In this document: positions 51,925-60,671 of the stretch, piece after piece | How positions within the stretch are numbered: position 1 is the first letter of the stretch | How the letters are laid out: every line of letters begins with the position of its first letter | Assembly (NCBI GenBank): GCA_963780675.1 | Contig: CAWACR010000009.1 | Location: forward strand, 270,005 to 334,004 | Length of the DNA: 64,000 nt | Source of the DNA: JAHECE01 sp963780675 | GTDB taxonomy: Bacteria; Actinomycetota; Actinomycetes; Actinomycetales; JAHECE01 | Direction: 5' to 3' | The notes under the pieces: generated by a model | Told to the model about the DNA's origin: nothing | Database searches by the model: none | What the model saw: only the letters and a program-made list of their open reading frames with translations | Position numbers and translations under genes: made by a program

Positions 51925-52677
51925 ATGACCCCGCGCGGCACGACCGGCCCCACCGACCCGCACCCCTCCATCGGGGCCCCGGCCGAGGACGGGGGTGGCA
52001 CCAGCCACGCCGCGAAGCTGAACTGGCTCCGCGCCGGGGTGCTCGGCGCGAACGACGGCATCATCTCCACCGCTGGTCTGGTCGTCGGCGTGGCCGGCGC
52101 GACCACCGCCATCGGGCCGATCGTGACGGCGGGCGTGGCCGGCGTGGTCGCGGGGGCGGTGTCGATGGCCCTCGGGGAGTACGTGTCGGTCAGCAGCCAG
52201 CGGGACGCCGAGCGGGCGCTCATCGAACGGGAGCGCCGGGAACTCGCCGAGGACCCCGAGGGCGAGCTCGAGGAGCTCGCCGCCATCTACCGCGGCAAGG
52301 GTCTGTCGAAGGAGACCGCGCACGCCGTCGCCACGGAGCTCACGGCGATCGACCCGTTCGCCGCGCACGTCGAGGCCGAGCTCGGACTCGACCCGAACGA
52401 CCTCACCAACCCCACGCACGCCGCGATCTCCTCCGGGATCTCGTTCACCGCGGGCGCGATCCTGCCCATCGCCGCGATCACCCTCGCACCAGCCGACATC
52501 CGCATCATCGTGACGTTCGTCGCGGTGCTCCTGGCCCTCGTGCTCACCGGGACCATCAGCGCCCGCCTCGGCGGCGCGGGCAAGAGCCGGGCTGTGCTCC
52601 GGCTGGTCCTGGGCGGCGCCGCCGCCATGATCGTGACCTGGGCCGTCGGGCTCCTGCTCGGAGTCAGCGGGATCTAG
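51925..52677 (+). CDS. VIT1/CCC1-family iron/manganese transporter
   Basis: A 250-residue membrane protein. The first helix carries LRAGVLGANDGIISTAGLVVGVAGA. The next holds GAVSMALGEYVSVSSQRDAERALIERERRELAEDP, with the charged cytosolic metal-binding helices characteristic of VIT proteins. Three more helices follow. These proteins export or store Fe2+/Mn2+ in exchange for protons. Leaderless ATG; the gene stands alone. Confidence 0.92.
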   Translation: MTPRGTTGPTDPHPSIGAPAEDGGGTSHAAKLNWLRAGVLGANDGIISTAGLVVGVAGATTAIGPIVTAGVAGVVAGAVSMALGEYVSVSSQRDAERALIERERRELAEDPEGELEELAAIYRGKGLSKETAHAVATELTAIDPFAAHVEAELGLDPNDLTNPTHAAISSGISFTAGAILPIAAITLAPADIRIIVTFVAVLLALVLTGTISARLGGAGKSRAVLRLVLGGAAAMIVTWAVGLLLGVSGI

Positions 52678-52747
52678 CCCGACCCGCGCGCCGGGAACCT
52701 TCTGACCGACGTCGGTCGGCCCCGGGTCGGACCACCTGGACCGGCGC

Positions 52748-52771
52748 CCCGGTGCCCCGGTGCCCCGGTGC
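52748..52771. repeat. Short tandem CCCCGGTG repeats
   Basis: An 8-bp CCCCGGTG unit occurs three times in a row just upstream of the WS/DGAT start. It is slippage-prone and could shift promoter spacing. Confidence 0.5.
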
Positions 52772-52783
52772 CACAGTGGTCGG

Positions 52784-54176
52784 GTGACCCGTGCCGGTCG
52801 ACTCAGCGCCCTGGATGCGATCTTCCTGCCGATGGAGACCGATACCCAGTCGCTGCACGTCGGATCCGTGCTGGTCCTCGAGGGCCCCGCGCCGGATCCG
52901 TCGCGGTTCCGGGACCACGTGGTGGCGCGGTTGGCGGGCGTGCCGATCCATCGCCGTCGGGTGCTGAGGATGCCGCTGGACCTCGGCCGGCCGATCTGGG
53001 TGGACGCGGCGAACGTCGACCCGGTTGATCACGTACACCACGCTGCGCTCGACGCCCCCGGGGACGAGACGCAGCTGAGGGCCCTGGTGGCGCAGGTCAT
53101 GGTGCCCCGCCTGGACCCCGACCGACCGCTGTGGGAGATGTGGCAGGTCGACGGCCTGGCCGGTGGGCGCTGGGCCGTCGTCGTCAAGGCGCACCACACG
53201 ATGGTCGACGGGCAGTCGGGGGCGGACCTCGTCCAGTCCCTGCTGACCGGCGCGCCGGACAGCCCCGCCCCCGCGCGCGGCGGTCGTCGACGCTCTGCCC
53301 GCCCCGTCGCTCGTCGGCCTGGGGGGCGACCTCCTGGAGTGGCTGGTCCTGCTCCCCCTGCGGGCGGTCCGGCTTCTCGTGCGGTCGCTGCGGGACCCCC
53401 GCGAGGCCCGACGTCGCGTCCGGCAGGTCCGCTTCGGGTTGGCCCAGGTGATCCGGCCGGACCTTCCGCCGTCGATCCTCACCGGACCGCTCGGGGCTCG
53501 CAGGATCTGGGGGTGGACCGGCGCCGACCTCGCCGGGGTCGTGGAGGTCACGCGCACCGCCGCCTGCACGGTCAACGACGTGTTCCTGGCCGCGCTCGCG
53601 GGCGGCTACCGCCGGTACCTGCTGGATCGAGGGGAGCCCCTGGACGCGCTGGTGCTCCGGGCGATCGTGCCGGTGTCCCGCAGGGTGCCCGGACAACCCG
53701 TGCGGCCGGGCAACCTGTCCTCGGCGATGTTCGTGGAGCTGCCCGTGCACCTGGCGAACCCCCCGGATCGGCTCGCTGCGGTGGCCGCGCGGACCGCTGA
53801 GCAGAAGTCCCGTCAGGTGGCCGATGCGACGGCGGCCGTCGTGCGGATGGCCGATCACATCCCGGCGGCGCTGTTCGCCCGGGGTGCCCGGGCGTACGGC
53901 CGGTCGCGTCAGGGCCGGGTCAACGTGGTCGCCTCCAACGTCCCCGGCCCGTCGCAGGTGCAGTACCTGGCGGGCCGGCGGGTGCTCGAGCTGATGCCCT
54001 ATGTCCCCACGGCGCAGGAGATCCGGGCCAGCGCGGCCATGGTCTCCTACGCCGGCCGGCTCACGATCGGCATCACCGGCGACGCCGTCGCCCTGCCCGA
54101 CGTCGACCGCCTCATCGCCGCCGTCGGACGCGAACTGGGCGAACTCACCGCGGGACTCGGCGGGCCTCGGCCGTAG
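52784..54176 (+). CDS. Wax ester synthase/diacylglycerol acyltransferase (WS/DGAT), one +1 frame break at about 53278
   Basis: The N-terminal half (LSALDAIFLPMETDTQSLHVGSV) includes the active-site motif KAHHTMVDG (HHxxxDG), which transfers acyl groups from acyl-CoA to alcohols or diacylglycerol. After a GCGCGCGGCGG stretch near 53275-53280 the frame steps +1 to AVVDALPAPSLVGLGGDLLEWL. It then runs to 54176 with the PLF-block-like NVVASNVPGPSQVQYLAGRRV and the AAMVSYAGRLTIGITGDA end of the family. Total is about 463 residues, normal length. GTG 52784 is chosen because homology starts there. Probably made intact in vivo, with storage-lipid synthesis as its role. Confidence 0.82.
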
Positions 54177-54180
54177 CGCC

Positions 54181-54330
54181 ATGCGCGCGGCAATTATCCG
54201 AGGAGATGGGGCGGAGGAGGTGGTCGACTCCTCCCGCACCGAGGAGTCGGCGAAGGTGATGGCGCACACGGAGCGCCGGGCGGCGGAGATGATGGCGCGG
54301 ATGGCGGAGGCGCAGGCGGCACAGGAGTAG
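54181..54330 (+). CDS. Hypothetical 49-residue protein
   Basis: A short frame five bases after the WS/DGAT stop, MRAAIIRGDGAEEVVDSS..., with a charged helical tail (AKVMAHTERRAAEMMARMAEAQAAQE). The first ten residues resemble the start of zinc-type alcohol dehydrogenases, so it may be a remnant. No clear ribosome-binding site is seen. It could be co-expressed with WS/DGAT. Confidence 0.35.
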   Translation: MRAAIIRGDGAEEVVDSSRTEESAKVMAHTERRAAEMMARMAEAQAAQE

Positions 54331-54342
54331 CGCCGGCCATCG

Positions 54343-55590
54343 CTACTCGAGCGTGGCCGCCAGGCCGACGACGACGGCGGCCACCACGAACAGGACGAGG
54401 ATCAGCGGCCAGACGAATCTCAGGTACTTGTCGTAGCCGACCTTCGCGATCGCGAGCCCACCGACGACCACCACGCTGGTCGGGGAGACCATGATCGTCA
54501 GGCCGTGCGCCATCTGGAAGGCGGTGATGGTGAGGGCCCGGCTCACGCCGGCGAAGTCCGCGAGCGGCGCGAGCAGCGGCATCGCCAGCGTGGCGTGACC
54601 CGAGCTCGAGGGGATGAGGAACGCGAGCGGGACGTTGACGAGCATCGTGACGACGGCGAACACCCCGGCGGAGGCGCCGCTGATCAGTTGCTCCATGGCG
54701 TTGAGGATCGTGTCGAGCGTCTGGGTGTTCGTCATGATGACCGAGACGCCGGCGGCGAGGAGGATCACGATCGCAGGGCTGATCATGTCGGCAGCCCCCT
54801 GGCCGATGAGCCGGACGGTCTGCTTCTCCCCCATTCGCGCGACGACGCCGACGACGACGCTCGCCAGCACGAAGAGCATCGCGAGCTGCGGGAACCACCA
54901 GCCCAACTCGAACCAGAGCGGCTCCGCGGCGGTCGCGTGCGTGTAGTAGTCGTCGGCCGGGCCGGTCGCGCCGCCGACGATGCTCCCCCACGGGATGACC
55001 GAGAAGATCATGAGCCCGAACGTGACGGCCGTGATCACCAGGACCCGCTTCTGGAGCGGGCTCATGGCGTGGCTCGTGGAGCCGGTGGGCTCCGCGGCCG
55101 TCATCTCGTCGTCGGGCTCCTCGAAGCCCACCAGCGAGGCGCCGGGGTCCCGGCGGATCCGTGCGGCGTAGCGCAGGACGTAGGCGATCGCCAGGGCGGT
55201 CAGGACGATCCACAGGACGACCCGAAGTCCGATCCCGTCCCCGATGGAGACTCCCGCCTCGCCGGAGGCGACGCCGATCGAGAACGGGTTCACGGTCGAG
55301 CCCATGACACCCACGAGGCAGCCCACGATGATCATCGCGGCCGTGACCATGCGGTCGTAGCCGAGTGCCGCCATCAGGGGGATGAAGAGGGCGTAGAAGC
55401 CGAACGTCTCGACCGAGAACCCCATCGTGGAGCCGAGGACCGAGAACAAGGCCATGATCACGGCGATCAGCAGCCAGCCCTTGTCGCGCAGGCGGGCCGC
55501 GAGACCGCCGACGGCCACCTCGAGGCTGCGCGTCGCGAAGCTGACGGAGATGAACGCCCCGATCGGCTGCGGGGCCGGACTGCCGCGCAC
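54343..55590 (-). pseudogene. YfcC-family permease lacking its N-terminus
   Basis: A 415-residue frame with the YfcC (C4-dicarboxylate/arginine-ornithine-type) signature from IGAFISVSFATRSLEVAVGGLAARLRDKG onward. It includes GSTVNPFSIGVASGEAGV, IPSSSGHATLAMPLLAPLADF and MVSPTSVVVVGGL. Intact members have roughly 80-100 further N-terminal residues, including the first membrane helix. Here homology begins abruptly at about 55563, and the sequence upstream (VRGSPAPQP) is unrelated. The GTG at 55590 allows translation, but the product would lack part of the fold, so it is probably inactive. Confidence 0.65.
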
Positions 55591-56151
55591 GAGACACCAT
55601 CTCGCCGTCGGGATCTCCTCAAGCGCTCCGCGTGATCGACGCCAGGCGGGCGGGGTGAGTCGCCCATCTCGAGCAGCGCCGTGGAGGCGGCCGGCGGCGT
55701 CCGGCCTGCCGGTCGCCTCGAGCGCGTCGGCGAGCCCCCCTCATGACATGAGGTCGAGGATCTCGTGCTCCCGGGCGGTGAGCTGGGGGAACGAGGCGTC
55801 GGAGATCCCCGCGCGCGGCCGGGCGAAGTAGCGGCTCATCCGTGTCGCGATCGCCGCACCGAAGACGGCCTTGCCGGCCGCGACGACGCGGATCGACTCG
55901 ACGATGTCCGCGCCGGCCGAGCCCTTGAGGGCGTAGCCACGGGCCCCGGCGCGCATCGCGGCGAACACGCCGGCGTCGTCGTCGACCATCGTCAGGACGA
56001 GGACGCCGCCGCGGAACAAGGCGAAGGGCGTCGGGCAGGCTGCCGTCTGCGCGCTCGGCCCACCCGAGGGGCTACGGGGATCAGCCCTGCACCGGCTACC
56101 ACCGCGCGAAATGGGCGCGATGCCGTCTTGCCTGGCTGCCGGGCCCAGGGG
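55591..56151. other. Rearranged stretch with gene fragments and no intact gene
   Basis: It contains a response-regulator fragment (next entry). Between it and the YfcC break, the minus-strand frame reads GLADALEATGRPDAAGRLHGAA, a pattern common at the C-terminus of large AfsR/LuxR-type regulators, running straight into the truncated YfcC. 56020-56151 shows nothing recognisable. Confidence 0.5.
55741..56019 (-). pseudogene. Fragment of a NarL/LuxR-type response regulator
   Basis: The 92-residue frame has the second half of a receiver domain (VLVLTMVDDDAGVFAAMRAGARGYALKGSAGADIVESIR, with the conserved Lys). It then has the linker and the first residues of the LuxR helix-turn-helix (LTAREHEILDLMS), where it stops. 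The phosphorylation Asp and most of the DNA-binding domain are missing, so it is broken at both ends. Confidence 0.75.
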
Positions 56152-57012
56152 TCAGGCCGCGGCGCGGCTGTTGAGCCAGGCGACCATTGCCGGGTCGCGA
56201 TGGTCGAAGAACAGGGAGGCGCCGGCGTCGAGGGTCGCGATCTGCGCCATCTGCTCGTGGGTGAGCTCGAAGTCGAAGATGTCGAGGTTCTCGGCCATCC
56301 GCTCGGGCCTGACGGACTTCGGGATCACGACGACCTGGCGCTGGGTGAGCCAGCGCAGGACCACCTGGCCCACGGACTTGCCATGTGCCTGACCGATCGC
56401 GGCGAGCGTCGGGTTGGTGAACAGGTTGTTCTTGCCCTCGGCGAACGGACCCCAGGACTCGATCTGCACGCCGCGCTCACGCATCAACTCCTGGTCTGCG
56501 AACCGGGCGTGGAACGGGTGCGTCTCAACCTGGTCGACGGCGGGGACGATCTCGTTGCGCTCGATGAGGTCGACGAGCCGGTCGCCGTGGAAGTTCGACA
56601 CGCCGATCGCCTTGATGACACCGTCGCGGTTCAGATCCTGCATCGCACGCCAGGCGCTGTAGTAGTCGCCGAGCGGCTGGTGGATCAGGTACAGGTCGAG
56701 GTAGTCCAGGCCGAGCCTGCGCAGCGAGGTGTCGAAGGCGGCCTTGACGACCGCCTCACCGGACCGGGCCTGGATCCACAACTTCGTGGTGACGAACAGC
56801 TCCTCGCGTGCGATGCCGCTGGCCGTGATGGCGGCGCCGACGGCTTCTTCGTTGCCGTACGAGGCGGCGGTGTCCAGGTGCCGGTAGCCGGCCGCGAGGG
56901 CCTGCTCGACGACCTGCTGGGTCTGCTCGGCAGGGACCTGGAAGACGCCGAAACCGACGATCGGCATCTGGACGCCGTTGTTGAGGGTCACGCTCGGGAT
57001 GGGGGAGGTCAC
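56152..57012 (-). CDS. Aldo/keto reductase (AKR5-like, 2,5-diketogluconate reductase type)
   Basis: A 286-residue NADPH-dependent reductase. It starts VTSPIPSVTLNNGVQMPIVGFGVFQV and shows HLDTAASYGNEEAVG (Asp, catalytic Tyr), VTTKLW (Lys), LIHQPLGDYY (His), IGVSNFHGDRL, and the cofactor segment VVIPKSVRPERMAENLDIFDFEL. GTG 57012 is preferred over a more upstream start because of GGAAGG seven bases before it and the family's usual N-terminus. It is divergent from the MmyB-type regulator across 124 bp, a common pairing in which the regulator controls the reductase. Confidence 0.92.
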   Translation of the reverse strand: MTSPIPSVTLNNGVQMPIVGFGVFQVPAEQTQQVVEQALAAGYRHLDTAASYGNEEAVGAAITASGIAREELFVTTKLWIQARSGEAVVKAAFDTSLRRLGLDYLDLYLIHQPLGDYYSAWRAMQDLNRDGVIKAIGVSNFHGDRLVDLIERNEIVPAVDQVETHPFHARFADQELMRERGVQIESWGPFAEGKNNLFTNPTLAAIGQAHGKSVGQVVLRWLTQRQVVVIPKSVRPERMAENLDIFDFELTHEQMAQIATLDAGASLFFDHRDPAMVAWLNSRAAA

Positions 57013-57124
57013 GGACTTGCCTTCCGTCGTGGTGTGCACCCAGCAAACCCCGTGCCGACCGGGTGAGGGAGTCGCTGCTGACACAGGTACTGGCAGCACC
57101 TCCCAGCGGGCTGGGTCCTGCACC

Positions 57125-57130
57125 TACCGT
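57125..57130 (+). promoter_or_regulatory. -10 box of a leaderless promoter (MmyB-type regulator)
   Basis: TACCGT ends six bases before GTG 57137, inside the divergent promoter region. Confidence 0.55.
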
Positions 57131-57136
57131 CAAGCT

Positions 57137-58025
57137 GTGGACGCCCGCACCGAGATCCGAGACTTCCTCACCTCTCGCCGTGCCAGGATCACGCCGCAGC
57201 AAGCCGGCCTCCCCCAGTACGGCGGGAAGCGGCGAGTGCCTGGGCTGCGGCGCAGCGAGCTGGCGACCCTCGCCGGGATCTCGGTCGAGTACCTGACCCA
57301 GATCGAGCGCGGCAACGTCGCCGGAGCCTCGGAGTCGGTGCTCGACGCGCTCTCGCAGGGCGCTGCAGCTCGACGAAGCCGAACGGACACACTTGTTCGA
57401 CCTGGCCCGGGCGGTCAGCGGCGCCCGCGGAACATCCGGACGTGGCCGGACGACGCAGGTACGGCCGAGCATCCAGCGGATCCTCGACACGCTCGGCTCC
57501 CCGGCCTACGCCCGCACCAGACGCGGCGACATCGTCGCCGTGAACACGCTGTGCACCGCGCTGTACGGCGACATCCTCACCACCCAAGCGCTCCCACTCA
57601 ACGTCGCCCGCTTCGTGTTCCTCGACCCGCGCTCACCGGACTTCTTCCTCGACTGGGAGACGGTCGCCGACGACACCGCCGCGTCCCTGCGCATCGAGGC
57701 CGGCCGGACGCCGAACGACCGCCAGCTGTCCGACCTCGTCGGCGAGCTCGCCACGCGCAGCAACGCCTTCGCCGAACGATGGGGCAAGCACAACGTCCGG
57801 CTCCACCACACCGCGACCAAGCGGCTCCACAACGCGGTAGTCGGCGACCTCGAACTCACCGGAGACGCGCTCCAGCTCCCCGGCGAGGACCTCACCCTGA
57901 TCGTGTACACAGCCCCTGTTGGCACCCCGGCCCAAGAGAAGCTCGACTTCCTCACCCGCTGGGCCGGCCAACCGCACGCCGTGCGAACAACCGAGTCACC
58001 GACCACGCACGCCTCGGAAACCTGA
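57137..58025 (+). CDS. XRE-family regulator with MmyB-like ligand-binding domain (one +1 frame break at about 57359)
   Basis: The N-terminus has the helix-turn-helix (RVPGLRRSELATLAGISVEYLTQIERGNVAGASESVLDAL). At SQ, in the G-run 57358-57360, the frame steps +1 and continues ALQLDEAERTHLFDLARA, exactly as in the family. It then runs into the MmyB-like domain (RILDTLGSPAYARTRRGDIVAVN...) and ends LLHHTATKRL-type to FLTRWAGQPHA. About 295 residues in total, normal length. These PAS-like domains bind small hydrophobic ligands. It probably controls the divergent aldo/keto reductase. The break is probably a sequencing error. Confidence 0.82.
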
Positions 58026-58168
58026 GCGCCTGAGCCGAGCGGCCCATCTGGGAGCGCCCGATCGCACCGCCTCGCCGTCCGCGTTGCTGGCCTCTGATCG
58101 AGGCCGACGGCGCTCGGACGACCCGGGAGTGACGCCACCGCGTTTCCGCAGGTCACAGCCACACGATG

Positions 58169-58207
58169 CGCGCCCGAAGGGACTCGAACCCCCAACCTCC
58201 TGATCCG
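58169..58207 (-). tRNA. Displaced 3' half of tRNA-Arg (att-site footprint)
   Basis: The minus strand reads CGGATCAGGAGG, then a T-arm with GTTCGAGTC, then acceptor strand CGGGCGC and discriminator G. This matches the 3' half of tRNA-Arg(ACG), starting inside the anticodon. No D-arm or 5' half is present. Such halves are left when an integrase uses the tRNA as attachment site. The orientation puts the inserted element to the right (higher coordinates). Confidence 0.7.
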
Positions 58208-58687
58208 CACACCGGTCCTCGGTGGGTGTCGGTCGGCGTCGATCCGTGCAGCGTCATCGCTGACCCCAACCCGCTGCACCGTCGGCCTCGTTCTCCTGAC
58301 CATCGGCAGGCCTCGCGAAGCCGCTTGCCTGACAGGCACCCGCGTATGAGCGTGTGCGCCAGGCACAACGCCGCGTCGGCGGCGATCGGCAGCGACTCCG
58401 TCCCGCTGCGTCCGTCCTGCGTGAAGTCGAGGCGGCTGGACTCCAGGCGCCGCGCGGCCGCGCCGCCAGACAGCATCGAGCGCAGCGACGCCGCCGTCGG
58501 ACACCTGCACGGCTTCTCCCGAGTTTGAGAGCACCCTCGACTCCGTGAAGGGCGCTATCAAACTCGCCCCAAACGTGTCGTGGCGCCACTCACCATGAGC
58601 CGAATGCGTAAACAGGGCCGGCTTGCCCGTTAGCTCCCGGCGGTCGGACGGGCCAGAGCCCCAGTGCGAGGCACCCGGTGCACATGC

Positions 58688-58705
58688 AGTGCAGTATAGT
58701 GCACT
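58688..58705. promoter_or_regulatory. Palindromic operator over the XRE-cupin promoter
   Basis: AGTGCA-GTATAG-TGCACT: two perfect 6-bp arms. The -10 box TATAGT (58695-58700) lies inside, and the right arm ends one base before GTG 58707. A repressor bound here would cover the promoter, which suggests autoregulation by the XRE-cupin protein. Confidence 0.65.
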
Positions 58706-58706
58706 T

Positions 58707-59312
58707 GTGGATGAGGGTACTGCCGGCTTGGCGTCGGCGATCGGCCTGCGGGTCAGGCAGGAGCGGCAGTCGCGGGGGTGGACGCTCGATCGGCTCGCGG
58801 ACGCCGCCGGGGTGAGCCGGCGGATGGTGATCAACGTCGAGCAGGGCGCGGCGAACCCCAGCGTGGGGACGCTGCTGAGGATCAGCGACGCGCTCGGTAT
58901 CGGGCTGCCGGCGTTGGTCGAGCCTCCTCGACCCCGACGGGTCAAGGTCATCCGCCAGGGTGAGGGCGCCGCGCTGTGGACCAGCCCGTCCGGCGGGCGC
59001 GGCGTGCTGGTCGCGGGGACCGAACCACCGGACGTGGTCGAGCTGTGGGACTGGACCCTGGGTCCCGGCGACCGTCACGTGAGCGAGGCGCACGCCGCGG
59101 GCACCAAGGAGCTCCTGCAGGTCCAGCACGGCACGATCACGGTCGACGTCGCAGGCCAGGCGGTCACCCTCGAGGCCGGCGACGCACTGACGTTTCCCGG
59201 CGACGTGACGCACTCCTACGCCAACCCGGGCGAGGAGCCGGCCAGGTACAGCCTGGCCGTCTTCGAGCCCGGTGTCGGGCCGCGACCCCGCACGGAGGTC
59301 GGCGATGCCTGA
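58707..59312 (+). CDS. XRE-family regulator with C-terminal cupin domain
   Basis: A 201-residue protein. Helix-turn-helix at about residues 10-65 (GLRVRQERQSRGWTLDRLADAAGVSRRMVINVEQG..NPSVGTLLRISDALG). The cupin beta-barrel follows at about 115-190 (EAHAAGTKELLQVQHGTITVDVAGQAVTLEAGDALTFPGDVTHSYANPG). Members sense small metabolites through the cupin. GTG start with TATAGT six bases upstream, so leaderless, and no ribosome-binding site. It is followed by overlapping or closely spaced genes ending in an EamA exporter, its likely target. Confidence 0.9.
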   Translation: MDEGTAGLASAIGLRVRQERQSRGWTLDRLADAAGVSRRMVINVEQGAANPSVGTLLRISDALGIGLPALVEPPRPRRVKVIRQGEGAALWTSPSGGRGVLVAGTEPPDVVELWDWTLGPGDRHVSEAHAAGTKELLQVQHGTITVDVAGQAVTLEAGDALTFPGDVTHSYANPGEEPARYSLAVFEPGVGPRPRTEVGDA

Positions 59313-59385
59313 CCCCGTCCCGCTCGAGGAACTCCTCACCGGCTTCAGGGTGATCGAGCAGCCCGATCCCGGCGAGGTGGCGTGA
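59305..59385 (+). CDS. 26-residue linker ORF between XRE-cupin and EamA genes
   Basis: ATG 59305 overlaps the end of the XRE-cupin gene by eight bases. The frame (PDPVPLEELLTGFRVIEQPDPGEVA) stops one base before the EamA GTG at 59387. It may be a small coupled gene or a translational bridge. No family recognised. Confidence 0.35.
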   Translation: MPDPVPLEELLTGFRVIEQPDPGEVA

Positions 59386-59386
59386 C

Positions 59387-60337
59387 GTGCTCGTCCCCCG
59401 CAGCCCGCCGGTACCGCCCTGGGGGCTGGCCGCGACGGCGATGCTCTCTGTCCAGCTGGGCTCCGCCCTGTCGGTGAACCTCATCTCGACCGTCGGCCCG
59501 GCCGGCACCGCCTGGCTGCGGCTCACCGCAGGGGCATTGATCTTCCTGGCCCTTGCCCGCCCACCGCTGCGCGCCGTACGCCGCGCCGACGTCCCGGACC
59601 TGCTCGCCCTCGGAGTCACGACCGGGCTGGTGACCACCACGTTCCTCGCCGCGATCGAGCGCATCCCGCTCGGCACCGCCGTCGCGATCGAGTTCCTCGG
59701 CCCGCTGACCGTCGCAGCCGTGCGCGCCCACAGCCACCGGGCGCTCACCTGGCCGGCCCTGGCGCTGCTCGGGGTCGCGTTGCTCACCCAGCCCTGGCAC
59801 GGCGAGATCAACCCGACCGGAATCGCCCTCGCCGGGCTCGCCGCGATCGGCTGGGCCATCTACATCCTGCTGACCCAACGCATCGGCGACCGCTTCGCCG
59901 GCATCGGCGGACTCACGCTCACCATCCCGATCGCTGCCGCGACAGCAGCGCTCGTCGGCATCCCGCAAGCCTCCGGCCACCTCACCCCCGCCGTCCTCAC
60001 CACAGCACTCGGGCTCGCCATCCTGCTGCCCGTCCTGCCGTTCACCCTCGAACTCCACGCGCTCCGCCAGATGACCCCGACCGCGTTCGGGACCCTGATG
60101 GCCCTCGAACCCGCCTTCGGCCTGCTCCTCGGGCTGCTCGTGCTGCACCAGACACCCTCGAGCACCCAGCTCGCCGGCATCACCCTCGTCGTCGTCGCCG
60201 GCGCCGCCGCACAACGCGGCGGCAGACGCCACCCATCGACCACCGAACGCGCCGACGAACACCACCTCTCGTCCTCCAACCGGGACGCGGTGACCGCGAG
60301 AGGTCCTGGCCCGAGGCCCAGGGCAAGAGAGCTCTGA
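59387..60337 (+). CDS. EamA/RhtA-family drug-metabolite exporter
   Basis: A 316-residue DMT-superfamily protein with ten membrane helices in two EamA repeats. Seen are GSALSVNLISTVGPAGTAWLRLTAGALIFLAL, IERIPLGTAVAIEFLGPLTVA, and in the second half MTPTAFGTLMALEPAFGLLLGLLVLHQ, as in RhtA threonine/homoserine exporters. The last 35 residues are hydrophilic and atypical, possibly an extension. It is coupled to the XRE-cupin regulator through the 26-residue ORF, so amino-acid or metabolite efflux under cupin control is likely. Confidence 0.9.
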   Translation: MLVPRSPPVPPWGLAATAMLSVQLGSALSVNLISTVGPAGTAWLRLTAGALIFLALARPPLRAVRRADVPDLLALGVTTGLVTTTFLAAIERIPLGTAVAIEFLGPLTVAAVRAHSHRALTWPALALLGVALLTQPWHGEINPTGIALAGLAAIGWAIYILLTQRIGDRFAGIGGLTLTIPIAAATAALVGIPQASGHLTPAVLTTALGLAILLPVLPFTLELHALRQMTPTAFGTLMALEPAFGLLLGLLVLHQTPSSTQLAGITLVVVAGAAAQRGGRRHPSTTERADEHHLSSSNRDAVTARGPGPRPRAREL

Positions 60338-60671
60338 GCCGCGATCACGCGCCACCTCGTCCCGAAGACGCCCGTTGAGACCGACGGCGAGACACCGCGC
60401 GCGTCGCGCGACCCTCTGACTCGGCGTCAGTTCGAGGTCCCGCGGCGTCGCCGGGGAGTCAGTCAGGGTGGGACGCGTCTTCGGGTCGGAGGCCCACGGG
60501 GCCGCACCGTCACCGACCCGATCGGGACCTCGACCCGGACCGGCTCGTCGCCGCCGCGTGCCGCCTCGCCGGCCGCGACACCGATGTCGAAGGGCCACCT
60601 ACCCGCCCGTGCAGCCGTGACTCACCGCCGGCAGACGTGCCGCGCCGCGGCCACGACGGCGGCCGGCGGTG
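60338..60671. other. 334-bp intergenic region between convergent genes
   Basis: Very GC-rich, between the convergent EamA and LuxR genes. No coding frame with protein character and no clear hairpin terminator seen. Confidence 0.5.

Larger units (their letters stand above)
58026..58706. other. Intergenic stretch with tRNA remnant; possible decayed coding sequence
   Basis: 58026-58168 holds nothing recognisable. 58169-58207 is a tRNA 3' half. Between 58210 and 58560 the minus strand has protein-like but frame-broken segments (SNSGEAVQVSDGGVAALDAV; then RLESSRLDFTQDGRSG with LPIAADAALCLAHTLIRG in another frame). I cannot assign them to a family. Confidence 0.4.

Noticed and set aside
58166..58528. 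Small plus-strand frame beginning DSNPQPPDP
   Set aside because: A well-known false protein read antisense to tRNA T-arms.
59345..60598. Minus-strand 417-residue frame opposite the EamA gene
   Set aside because: Gly/Glu/Arg shadow; the plus strand has clear EamA homology.
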